A stretch of 19,278 nt of DNA from Candidatus Delongbacteria bacterium (GCA_027858795.1 JAQICF010000257.1:1-19278); one strand, 5' to 3'. Positions 7,351 to 13,329 are shown, numbered from the stretch's first letter. Made by a program: numbers and translations. Notes: a model not told the origin generated them from the letters alone.

Positions 7351-7400
7351 CCCACACGTTGTAGGGTAATGTGTTTTCCCAAGAAGAATGATCTAAACTC

Positions 7401-7439
7401 TTGACAAATACGTATTGTTGCATTACATTACATACGTAT
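7401..7439 (+). promoter_or_regulatory. Promoter and twin-palindrome operator of the DUF6364/PIN module
   Basis: TTGACA (7401-7406) and TACATT (7424-7429) are 17 bp apart. Two identical palindromes ATACGTAT (7408-7415 and 7432-7439) flank the -10 box with centres 24 bp apart. Repeated palindromes over the core promoter are typical operators for an antitoxin repressor controlling its own operon. Confidence 0.7.
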
Positions 7440-7455
7440 GCTAAAGGAGGTTACA

Positions 7456-7698
7456 ATGAACACTAAATTAACTCTTTTACTTGATGACGATGTTATCAAA
7501 AAAGCAAAAGGATATTCAAAATCTCATGCTACAAGCCTTTCAAAGTTGGTAGAAGAATATTTTAAAGCTTTATCTGAAATACAGAAGCATAAAGCAATTA
7601 AAACATCAACAATCGTAAGTGAAATTGCAGGCGTGCTAAAAGGATCTGATGTTTCCAAAGACGATTATACAGACTATTTAATCGAGAAATACAAATGA
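7456..7698 (+). CDS. Antitoxin, DUF6364 (ribbon-helix-helix-like) family
   Basis: This 80-residue protein begins MNTKLTLLLDDDVIKKAKGYSK, the beta-strand-plus-helix pattern of ribbon-helix-helix DNA-binding proteins, and continues with TSLSKLVEEYFKAL, characteristic of DUF6364 antitoxins. The C-terminal half (about 50-80) is the probable toxin-binding tail. The ATG at 7456 was chosen over an in-frame ATG at 7438: the Shine-Dalgarno AAAGGAGG (7443-7450) lies between the two and can only serve 7456. Its stop overlaps the start of the PIN toxin as ATGA, so the two are coupled. It should neutralise the toxin and repress the operon through the ATACGTAT sites just upstream. Confidence 0.8.
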   Translation: MNTKLTLLLDDDVIKKAKGYSKSHATSLSKLVEEYFKALSEIQKHKAIKTSTIVSEIAGVLKGSDVSKDDYTDYLIEKYK

Positions 7699-8117
7699 AG
7701 AATATATTTGTAGACAGTGATATCATATTAGATTTAATGCTTGAACGGGGTCATTTTTTCACTCCCGCAGCAGAGTTGTTCAATCTAATTGAAAATAAAA
7801 AGGTTAAAGCATCTGTATCAGCACTACATTTCTCAAACCTGCATTATATAATCAGGAAAGTAAAAAGTAGTGAGCTAGCCAAATCAGTTTTACGGAAACT
7901 AGCAATCATTGTTAAAATCCTTACTGTAGATGAAAAGGCTATTGAATTAGCTTTAGAATCTGATTTCCCAGATTTTGAGGATGCAATTCAGTATTACGCT
8001 TGTCTTGATAATGATATTGATGTCATTGTAACCAGAAATAAGAAAGATTACAAAACTGGAAAACTACCGGTCATGTCAGCTGAAGAATATCTCGCTGCTT
8101 TTAAATCTGAGCATTAA
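7695..8117 (+). CDS. PIN-domain toxin (VapC-like ribonuclease)
   Basis: A 140-residue PIN-domain protein of the PIN_3 type. These are Mg2+-dependent RNases that act as toxins on tRNA, rRNA or mRNA. The acidic residues expected at the active site are visible: D7 and D9 in FVDSDIILDLMLER, D93/D96 in FPDFEDAIQYYA, and D118 after VTRNKKDY. The ATG overlaps the antitoxin stop by 4 bp (ATGA), giving strict co-translation. The length and motif order are complete, so the toxin looks intact. The gene is followed within 40 bp by the attC-like repeat, with no terminator between. Confidence 0.88.
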   Translation: MKNIFVDSDIILDLMLERGHFFTPAAELFNLIENKKVKASVSALHFSNLHYIIRKVKSSELAKSVLRKLAIIVKILTVDEKAIELALESDFPDFEDAIQYYACLDNDIDVIVTRNKKDYKTGKLPVMSAEEYLAAFKSEH

Positions 8118-8147
8118 TTCTCTTCTCGGTTGGGAACACACACATAC

Positions 8148-8228
8148 CCACAACATTGGCAAAACATCAATGGTTACTTGGAGAGTTTTCTTCGCTTATC
8201 ACCACTGGTTTTGCAATGACCGTTAGAA
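8148..8228. repeat. attC-like recombination site, copy 1
   Basis: This 81-bp element starts with CCACAAC and ends at GTTAGAA. Internally, CATTG-CAAAAC (8154-8165, with extrahelical G8159) pairs perfectly with GTTTTGCAATG (8208-8218), and TGGT (8171-8174) with ACCA (8201-8204), leaving a central loop. A very similar copy lies at 8963-9044. An imperfect hairpin with an extrahelical base, bounded by AAC and GTT, is the hallmark of integron attC sites. The outer boxes only partly fit RYYYAAC/GTTRRRY, so I call it attC-like. Confidence 0.6.
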
Positions 8229-8298
8229 GCCAATTTGTTTATATAACCTTTTAAAATATAATCTTTACGTAGCTATGCTAAAAATGATTCTGAATTGT

Positions 8299-8341
8299 TT
8301 TACAAAATTTCTATTGCATTATATACCAATTATTGGTATAT
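8299..8341 (+). promoter_or_regulatory. Promoter and palindromic operator of the ParDE-like module
   Basis: TTTACA (8299-8304) is followed after 17 bp by TATACC (8322-8327). The -10 box is part of a perfect 21-bp palindrome centred on 8331, with arms ATATACCAAT (8321-8330) and ATTGGTATAT (8332-8341). This should be the site where the ParD-like antitoxin represses its own operon. Confidence 0.7.
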
Positions 8342-8368
8342 TGTTATCAACAATGCAAGGAGGAAAGC

Positions 8369-8614
8369 ATGGGTAAAAATACTTCCTTATATATCGGGGA
8401 TCATTTTGAAGAATTCATGTCAAAAGAAATTAGAACAGGTAGGTATAAGTCTGTAAGTGAGATCGTAAGGGCGGGTCTTAGACTTTTAGAAAATGAGGAA
8501 CAAAAACTAGAAGCATTAAGAAATGCTCTAGCTGAAGGTGAAAATAGTGGAATTATTGATAATTTCACCTCGAAAAAACATTTAAAAGAACTTCATAAAA
8601 AATACAAAGCCTAA
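8369..8614 (+). CDS. ParD-family antitoxin
   Basis: The 81-residue protein starts MGKNTSLYIGDHFEEFMSKEI, continues with GRYKSVSEIVRAGLRLLENEE (the ribbon-helix-helix of ParD antitoxins), and ends in a charged tail that should bind the toxin (IDNFTSKKHLKELHKKYKA). A strong AAGGAGGAA (about 8357-8365) directly precedes the ATG at 8369. An in-frame start at 8333 would lie inside the operator and has no ribosome site. The stop codon overlaps the toxin ATG (TAATG). It probably neutralises ParE and autorepresses through the palindrome at 8321-8341. Confidence 0.88.
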   Translation: MGKNTSLYIGDHFEEFMSKEIRTGRYKSVSEIVRAGLRLLENEEQKLEALRNALAEGENSGIIDNFTSKKHLKELHKKYKA

Positions 8615-8913
8615 TGAAATTATTCAAAATAACCGAAAAAGCAGGTTCCGACCTAGAAAATATCTGGTTATATACTTTTCAGAACTGGTCTCTCGAGCAG
8701 GCTGATAGATACTATGAGCTAATAATGAATGAGATATTTTTTCTTTCAGAATATCCTACAGCAGGCAGTATTGCTGATCACATTTTAAAAGGCTATAGAG
8801 TTTCTAGAGTAAAATCTCATCTAGTATTTTATAAATATAATTCAGATGGCTTCATTGTTGTTATTAGAATTCTTCATACCAGCATGGATGTAGAAAACAA
8901 GTTTGAAGCTTAG
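8614..8913 (+). CDS. ParE-family toxin
   Basis: A 99-residue RelE/ParE-superfamily toxin. The ParE pattern is clear: ITEKAGSDLENIWLYTFQNWSLEQADRYY (about 6-34), then GYRVSRVKSHLVFYKY (81-96 region) and VVIRILHTSMDVENKF at the C-terminus. ParE toxins act on DNA gyrase, although targets differ across the family. The ATG overlaps the antitoxin stop by one base, so synthesis is coupled. Length and terminal motif are complete. It is followed after about 50 bp by the second attC-like site. Confidence 0.9.
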   Translation: MKLFKITEKAGSDLENIWLYTFQNWSLEQADRYYELIMNEIFFLSEYPTAGSIADHILKGYRVSRVKSHLVFYKYNSDGFIVVIRILHTSMDVENKFEA

Positions 8914-8962
8914 ATATAATCGAAATAATTTGTAAAATATTCACGATATATAAACAAACAGG

Positions 8963-9044
8963 CTCTAACATTGGCAAAATATCAATGGTTACTTGGAGAG
9001 TTTTATTCGCTTATCAACACTGGTTTTTACCATGACGGTTGTAG
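8963..9044. repeat. attC-like recombination site, copy 2
   Basis: This is nearly the same sequence as copy 1: the shared core ATCAATGGTTACTTGGAGAG (8981-9000) is identical to 8166-8185. The outer stem has diverged but still pairs: CAT(T)GG with CCATG (9030-9034), and AAAA with TTTT. Changes on both sides that keep pairing suggest the structure is selected. It starts at CTCTAAC and ends at GTTGTAG, closing cassette B. The distance from AAC to GTT is 71 bp, against 70 in copy 1. Confidence 0.6.
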
Positions 9045-9244
9045 TTCATTTTTCATCTCTATTTTTGCTTAACATATAGCAGTTTAACCCATATTTTATA
9101 TTATGGTTCAATTGTAGAAAGTTTCATATTATCTATTTCTTGAAATAATCTTTTTATAACATTAGTTAAATGACTTGTCCTGTGTTATATTGTCTTATAC
9201 GCTTTTTGCAAAGACAAACAACAAATTTCTTAATGAAGGTTAAA
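9045..9244. other. Gene-free leader of the histidine kinase
   Basis: No gene is visible between the attC-like site and the kinase. An open frame extends upstream of the kinase start to 9170, but it has no ribosome site there and its codons (MTCPVLYCLIRFLQR) do not continue the coiled coil. No promoter stands out. Confidence 0.35.
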
Positions 9245-10402
9245 ATGGAGAGAAAAAAACGCGCAGCAGAATTGGTTACTGCCAACAAAGAACTCGATTT
9301 TCAAAATGAGGAGAAGGAAAAACGCGCAGCAGAATTAGTCATTGCTAATCAGGAACTTGTTTTTCAAAACAGAGAGAAAGAAAAACGAGCAGATGAGTTA
9401 GTTATGGCCAACAAAGAACTCGCCTTCCAAAACGAGGAGAAAGAAAAACGAGCTGCCGAATTAGACATTGCAAATAAAGAACTCGCCTATCAAAACGAAC
9501 AGAAAGAAAAACGGGCGGAAGAATTAGTTACTGCTAACCAGGAACTTGTTTTACAAAACAGAGAGAAAGAAAAACGAACAGATGAGTTAGCTATGGTTAA
9601 CAAAGAACTCGCCTTCCAAAACGAACAGAAAGAAAAACGGGCAGCAGAATTAGTCATTGCAAATAAAGAACTCGCTTATCAAAACGAACAAAAAGAAAAA
9701 CGGGCGGAAGAATTAATTTTTGCAAATAAAGAGCTTGAGCAGTTTGCATATATAGCTTCACACGATCTTCAGGAACCACTTCGTACAATATCAAATTACA
9801 TGCAAGTTTTCGAAGAGGATTATTTAATGCTGTTAGATGATAATGCCAAAAAATATCTTCTGGCTGTAAAAAACGCATCAAAAAGAATGAGCATTTTAAT
9901 TAAATCTCTCTTGAGCTTTTCACGAATAGGACGTAATCTCGACATTAGTGAGGTCGATTGTAATCAACTTATTTCTGATGTAATTGCTGACCTTAAAACG
10001 ATAATTCAAACTTCAAATACGGTAATTGATGTAGGAGAAATGCCTAAACTTAATCTTTACGAATCCGAGATCCGACAACTTTTCCAGAATCTCATCTTAA
10101 ACGCAATTAAATTCCAAAAAAAAGATAACCAACCAAAAGTTCAAATCCGATCAGAGAAAATAAATGAGAATTGGGAATTTTCTGTTACGGATAATGGAAT
10201 TGGGATCGCACCTGCTCATTTCGAAAAAATATTTAATATTTTTCAGCGTATTCACAACAATGAAGATGTTTATAAAGGAAAAGGTATCGGGCTCTCAAAT
10301 TGCAAAAAAATAGTTCAAATGCATCACGGAGAAATCTGGGTTGAATCTGAATTAGGAAAAGGAACTACATTTTATTTCACAATACCATGGAGTACATTAT
10401 GA
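9245..10402 (+). CDS. Soluble histidine kinase with a tandem-repeat coiled coil
   Basis: From the ATG at 9245 (AAGG 5 bp upstream) the protein has 385 residues. Residues 4-166 are eight 21-residue repeats of the type EKRAAELVIANKELAFQNEEK, exactly three heptads each, forming a long coiled coil. A HisKA domain follows with phosphoacceptor H173 in ASHDLQEPLRTI. The ATPase domain has the N box QNLILNAIKF (N286), DNGIGIAP (316-323) and GKGIGLSNCKKIV (345-357). There is no membrane segment and no PAS, GAF or other recognisable sensor domain, so it is cytoplasmic and probably senses through the coil or through a partner. The H-box resembles phytochrome-type kinases. Its stop overlaps the next gene as ATGA, and that gene encodes its probable receiver partner. 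Confidence 0.9.
   Translation: MERKKRAAELVTANKELDFQNEEKEKRAAELVIANQELVFQNREKEKRADELVMANKELAFQNEEKEKRAAELDIANKELAYQNEQKEKRAEELVTANQELVLQNREKEKRTDELAMVNKELAFQNEQKEKRAAELVIANKELAYQNEQKEKRAEELIFANKELEQFAYIASHDLQEPLRTISNYMQVFEEDYLMLLDDNAKKYLLAVKNASKRMSILIKSLLSFSRIGRNLDISEVDCNQLISDVIADLKTIIQTSNTVIDVGEMPKLNLYESEIRQLFQNLILNAIKFQKKDNQPKVQIRSEKINENWEFSVTDNGIGIAPAHFEKIFNIFQRIHNNEDVYKGKGIGLSNCKKIVQMHHGEIWVESELGKGTTFYFTIPWSTL
9254..9742 (+). repeat. 63-bp tandem repeats inside the histidine kinase gene
   Basis: There are eight in-frame 63-bp units (the last partial), each encoding 21 residues. Units 2-4 and 5-7 resemble each other more than their neighbours: NREK ends units 2 and 5, and the D-E-L/N-K-E-L-A-F pattern occurs in units 3 and 6. 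This implies duplication of a 189-bp block of three units. Confidence 0.85.
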
Positions 10403-10809
10403 AAAAAGAAGCAATGTGTATCATGCTTGTTGATGACAACAAGGATGATAATTTCTTTCATGAAAGAGAAATTAAAAAAGCTAATTTAGAAACGGCTGTT
10501 ATAGTTAAGGAATCAGGGACTGATGCGTTAGAATATCTACATTCAATGATCGAGACAAGTAATACAAAGCCAACCCTGATATTTTTGGATATTAACATGC
10601 CTGGAATGAATGGATGGGAATTTCTTGATGAATACAGTAAACTAGACAAAATTATTCAAAGCGGAATGATCATTGTTATGCTAACTACTTCCGATAATCC
10701 CGAAACTCAAGCCAGAGCAATGTCATGGAGTTCAGTCTCCGAATATATAACAAAACCTTTGACCAAAGAGAGAATGAAAGACGTTAATGACAAATATTTC
10801 AAATCTTGA
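10399..10809 (+). CDS. Single-domain response regulator (Rcp1/CheY-like)
   Basis: A 136-residue receiver with no output domain. The acidic pocket D12-D13 (LVDDNKDD), phosphoacceptor D64 (LIFLDINMPGMNG), T96 (LTTSDN) and K119 (YITKP) are all present. The sequence, especially the FLDINMPGMNGWEFL stretch and the long loop before it, fits the Rcp1 type that partners with phytochrome-like kinases. The ATG at 10399 was chosen because it forms an ATGA overlap with the kinase stop and has GGAG upstream; an in-frame ATG at 10387 is 12 bp earlier. It presumably receives phosphate from the adjacent kinase and acts by protein-protein contact. The target is not visible here. Confidence 0.9.
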   Translation: MKKEAMCIMLVDDNKDDNFFHEREIKKANLETAVIVKESGTDALEYLHSMIETSNTKPTLIFLDINMPGMNGWEFLDEYSKLDKIIQSGMIIVMLTTSDNPETQARAMSWSSVSEYITKPLTKERMKDVNDKYFKS

Positions 10810-10824
10810 AGGAACAAAGCCCGC

Positions 10825-10882
10825 CTGTAACACTGTCTAAATAACACTAACTGGTAAGCACTTTTAGCCATGTCCGTTATCA
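10825..10882. repeat. Possible third, shorter attC-like site
   Basis: It begins CTGTAAC and ends CCATGTCCGTTATC, whose GxCCGTTA end matches copy 1 (CAATGACCGTTAG). Internally, CACTG-CTAAA (10831-10841) pairs with TTTAGCCATG (10863-10872), with one bulge and one mismatch. It lies 16 bp after the response regulator. The pairing of its left box with the start of the presumed kinase cassette (GTTGTAG, 9038-9044) needs two G-T pairs and does not extend, so this site is less certain. Confidence 0.35.
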
Positions 10883-11181
10883 AACAAGTAAGGATGGAGA
10901 TTTAGATTTGTTAGGATTTCTGTATTAATATGTACAAAACAAACAATAAAAGTGAATGTATTGGTAAAATTTGATGAAATCAAAATTTCGAACACAAGTA
11001 TTAAGGCATTTTTTGAAGATATAGTTTATGTGCTCAGAAATTATAAACATTTGGGACATATTAGTCTCATGATCCGCGATCCTTTCCAAATATGCTTTCA
11101 CAATGTTACTAAAATATTACACGATTGTTAGAAATGTGTTAAAATTATAAGTTTTGTTATATATTTTCAATTTCATATCAC
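10883..11181. other. Gene-poor stretch with one doubtful short frame
   Basis: A frame from a GTG at 10952 to a TAG at 11129-11131 could encode 59 residues (…FFEDIVYVLRNYKHLGHISL…). It has no ribosome site, no recognised motif, and the frame is open back to 10892 without an ATG. It may be the remnant of a gene. Nothing else is visible here. Confidence 0.3.
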
Positions 11182-11210
11182 TTGATAATAAAATTATTTT
11201 TCTTTATAAT
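11182..11210 (+). promoter_or_regulatory. Promoter of the phosphotransferase operon, apparently leaderless
   Basis: TTGATA (11182-11187), a 17-bp spacer and a perfect TATAAT (11205-11210) precede the ATG at 11218 by 7 bp. Transcription would begin at or next to the start codon. No Shine-Dalgarno is present. Confidence 0.75.
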
Positions 11211-11217
11211 TACTCCC

Positions 11218-12081
11218 ATGAATAAAAGAAAATTTACAAAAATGATAAGAGATGAATTCCCGAATGCTGATCTTCAGAGTTCCAGATTTATAACTCACGG
11301 CTGGGATCATTTCGTATTGATAACCAACGATAAGATCATCTTCAGAACTCCTAAAGATGAAAGATATTCCCTTAAATTTAATAATGAGATCAAACTGCTA
11401 AACTGCTTAAGTCCTAGATTGAACTTAGGTGTTCCACAGTATAAATACATCTCTCAATCGGGAAAATTTGCAGGTTATGATCTATTGGAAGGAAAAGAAA
11501 TCTCTCAAAATACTTTTAAGGGGTTATCAAAAAAAAATAAATCTTTAATTGTTGATGAACTTGCAGGATTTTTAACCCAGTTACATAATATCCCAACAGA
11601 CAAACTATATGATCTTTGTGTGGAAACAATTGACAATGATACTGAATTCAAGAATCTTAACAAGAAGATCAAGAAAATTCTGTTTCCACTTTTAAAACCT
11701 GAAGAGCAGAAACTTATAAGAATATATTTGAGTAAACTTAAAGATATTTTTGAACATAACTATGAAAAAGTATTGATCCATAACGATCTTTCCGGAGAGC
11801 ATATTCTCTGGGATAAGAAGAATAATAAAGTGAATGTTATAGACTTTAGTGACAGAGGGATCGGAGATCCTGCTCAGGATTTTACAGGATTCTTTGAATT
11901 CGGAGATGAATTTCCACAGATGGTCTACGATAAATACAAAGGCAAAAAAGACATTTCATTTCTATATAGAGCTAAATTATATTTCCAAAGAATTCCATTG
12001 TATATCATGATGGATTCTCAACAAGGTTATCCTTGTACTTTTGAGGAAGGGTATGAAATGTTCGGAAAATTATATAAATAA
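11218..12081 (+). CDS. Aminoglycoside-phosphotransferase-fold kinase
   Basis: This 287-residue protein of the APH/choline-kinase superfamily transfers phosphate from ATP to a small molecule. The catalytic loop is VLIHNDLSGEHILWD (185-199, with H188, N189 and D190), and the metal-binding segment VIDFSDRGIGDPAQDF (207-222) carries D209 and D217. The N-lobe has the expected FRTPKDERYSLKFNNEIKLL pattern, with K57-like and E58-like positions around the nucleotide pocket. The ATG at 11218 was chosen because a perfect promoter ends 7 bp upstream; an in-frame TTG at 11182 is the -35 box itself. Substrate is unknown, and aminoglycoside resistance should not be assumed. It heads an operon with DUF3147 and MtfA-like genes. 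Confidence 0.87.
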   Translation: MNKRKFTKMIRDEFPNADLQSSRFITHGWDHFVLITNDKIIFRTPKDERYSLKFNNEIKLLNCLSPRLNLGVPQYKYISQSGKFAGYDLLEGKEISQNTFKGLSKKNKSLIVDELAGFLTQLHNIPTDKLYDLCVETIDNDTEFKNLNKKIKKILFPLLKPEEQKLIRIYLSKLKDIFEHNYEKVLIHNDLSGEHILWDKKNNKVNVIDFSDRGIGDPAQDFTGFFEFGDEFPQMVYDKYKGKKDISFLYRAKLYFQRIPLYIMMDSQQGYPCTFEEGYEMFGKLYK

Positions 12082-12093
12082 GAGATCAAATTA

Positions 12094-12435
12094 ATGTACT
12101 ACGCTTTAAAAGTAATAATCTCAGCAGCATTGATCGTAATAATATCAGAGATATCGAAAAAGTATCAGCTTATCGGAGCTATTCTTGCATCTATTCCATT
12201 GATATCGGTGATGGCAATTATCTGGATGTATTTTGAAACAAAAGATATTGAAAGCATTCAAACTTTCTCTAAAAGTGTATTTTGGCTTGTCTTACCGTCG
12301 TTATCTTTTTTCATTATATTTCCACTAATGTTGAAATACAACCTAAATTTCTGGGTATCATTCTTATCATCAACTGCAATAATGGTAGTTTTATATTATC
12401 TATTAACCTTGGTTTTGAAGAAATTTGGAGCTTGA
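12094..12435 (+). CDS. DUF3147-family inner-membrane protein
   Basis: A 113-residue, almost entirely hydrophobic protein with four predicted membrane segments (about 4-22, 25-46, 61-80 and 86-108). The start MYYALKVIISAALIVIISEISKK, the ASIPLISVMAIIWMYFETKD stretch and the FWLVLPSLSFFIIFPLML segment match DUF3147, a small membrane family of unknown function. It lies 12 bp after the phosphotransferase with a modest AAGAGA ribosome site, and its stop is 3 bp from the next start, so it is in the middle of an operon. It has no charged catalytic motif and could be a transporter-like or assembly protein. Confidence 0.8.
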   Translation: MYYALKVIISAALIVIISEISKKYQLIGAILASIPLISVMAIIWMYFETKDIESIQTFSKSVFWLVLPSLSFFIIFPLMLKYNLNFWVSFLSSTAIMVVLYYLLTLVLKKFGA

Positions 12436-12438
12436 TTG

Positions 12439-13329
12439 ATGCAAAATACAGCAGTTATAATATTTTTGATCTTATTTCCCGGTTTTTTATACCTGTTTTA
12501 TAAATTTCTTGGCAAATCAGGAAAATGGAAAGATCCGACAGAGCCTTTTCCGGTTAAATGGAGAAATATCCTGTCCGATAAAGTTGATTTCTATTTAGAT
12601 CTATCTGCTGAGGAAAAAGTACTTTTCGAATTCAAAGTCCAGCAGTTTCTTCTGAACACAAGGATAACAGGCATTGAAACAGATGTTGAAGATACAGACA
12701 GAGTTCTCGTAGCTGCAAGTGCTGTGATACCAATATTTCAATTCCCTCAATGGATTTATTCCAATCTTTACGAAGTGCTTCTATATTCCGATTCTTTCAA
12801 TGATGATTTCAAGACCGAAGGTAATGACAGGAATATACTTGGAATGGTCGGTACAGGTTATATGGAAGGAAAGATGATACTTTCCAAAAGTTCTCTTCAT
12901 CATAGTTTTGCTAATGAAAATGATAAGAGAAATACTGCTATTCACGAATTCGTTCATCTTATCGATAAAGCTGACGGAGTGGTCGACGGAATTCCTTCTC
13001 TGTTGCTTGATAGGCAATACTCCATACCATGGATAGAATTGATGAGAAAGAATATTGATGAGATCTATGATGGAATGTCTGATATCAATCCTTACGGGGC
13101 TACGAATAAAGGTGAATTTTTCTCTGTGATCAGTGAATATTTCTTTGAGCAGCCAAAACTTCTGGAGAGGAAACACCCTGAGCTTTATGGTTATCTGGAA
13201 AAGATATTTCATGTTGACATGGCTGAAAGAATGAAAGATCATAAGAAGAAATCTATTTCGAGAAATGATCCCTGCCCATGCGGAAGCGGAAAGAAATTCA
13301 AAAAATGCTGCGGGAAGGAGCATTTTTAA
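12439..13329 (+). CDS. MtfA-like zinc peptidase with C-terminal SEC-C motif
   Basis: The 296-residue protein has an N-terminal hydrophobic anchor (about 4-21), then an MtfA-type (DgsA anti-repressor) peptidase domain. The zinc motif is HEFVH (169-173) in NTAIHEFVHLIDKADG, with the third ligand E226 in GEFFSVISEYFFEQP. In E. coli, MtfA is a zinc aminopeptidase that inactivates the glucose regulator Mlc. The last 20 residues form a SEC-C motif, DPCPCGSGKKFKKCC (277-291), the zinc ribbon of SecA tails. That tail is not part of E. coli MtfA. The ATG at 12439 has GGAG 8 bp upstream; a TTG just before it was rejected. It is the last gene of a three-gene operon, followed directly by a terminator hairpin. 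Confidence 0.9.
   Translation: MQNTAVIIFLILFPGFLYLFYKFLGKSGKWKDPTEPFPVKWRNILSDKVDFYLDLSAEEKVLFEFKVQQFLLNTRITGIETDVEDTDRVLVAASAVIPIFQFPQWIYSNLYEVLLYSDSFNDDFKTEGNDRNILGMVGTGYMEGKMILSKSSLHHSFANENDKRNTAIHEFVHLIDKADGVVDGIPSLLLDRQYSIPWIELMRKNIDEIYDGMSDINPYGATNKGEFFSVISEYFFEQPKLLERKHPELYGYLEKIFHVDMAERMKDHKKKSISRNDPCPCGSGKKFKKCCGKEHF

Larger units (their letters stand above)
7358..8221. mobile_element. Putative gene cassette A (DUF6364/PIN toxin-antitoxin module)
   Basis: The segment begins GTTGTAGGGTAATGTG (7358-7373), and the arm CACATACCCACAAC (8141-8154) near its right end can pair with it in 14 base pairs, leaving two bulged A bases (7363 and 7368). The right arm is the start of the attC-like site at 8148-8228. 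In integron cassettes the two ends of one cassette carry complementary R' (GTT...) and R'' (...AAC) boxes in exactly this arrangement. The boundary at 8221 assumes cleavage before GTT in that site. The cassette holds one operon with its own promoter, as is usual for toxin-antitoxin cassettes. No integrase is in the window. Confidence 0.55.
8222..9037. mobile_element. Putative gene cassette B (ParD/ParE module)
   Basis: The left end GTTAGAAGCC plus downstream bases (8222-8245) pairs with the region ending GGCTCTAAC (8947-8969). There are 21 Watson-Crick pairs, one bulged A (8227) and two mismatches (8232, 8233). The bulged A occupies the same sixth position as in cassette A. The segment contains only the ParDE-like operon with its own promoter and ends inside the second attC-like site. 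The complementary ends fit a circularisable integron cassette. A small transposon-like unit with terminal inverted repeats is the alternative. Confidence 0.55.

Noticed and set aside
7438..7455. Earlier ATG for the DUF6364 antitoxin
   Set aside because: The only Shine-Dalgarno (7443-7450) lies downstream of this ATG, and the ATG overlaps the second operator palindrome.
8333..8368. Earlier start for the ParD antitoxin
   Set aside because: It falls inside the 21-bp operator palindrome and has no ribosome site, whereas 8369 has AAGGAGGAA directly before it.
9254..9742. Regular 63-bp repeats that could suggest a CRISPR array or minisatellite
   Set aside because: The repeats are contiguous without unique spacers, stay in one reading frame and encode heptad-register coiled coil.
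10892..11131. Open frame that might be a small gene before the phosphotransferase
   Set aside because: It has no ATG, no ribosome site and no recognisable motif. It is kept only as a doubtful frame in the intergenic entry.
4911..12081. Reading the acetyltransferase, arsenic genes and phosphotransferase as one antibiotic/metal resistance island
   Set aside because: The genes lie in separate operons with different promoters, and the GNAT and APH-fold proteins have unknown substrates. Resistance other than to arsenic is not supported.
12781..13323. Long minus-strand open frame opposite the MtfA-like gene
   Set aside because: It is the shadow of a well-supported gene; the predicted protein has no motif and no ribosome site.
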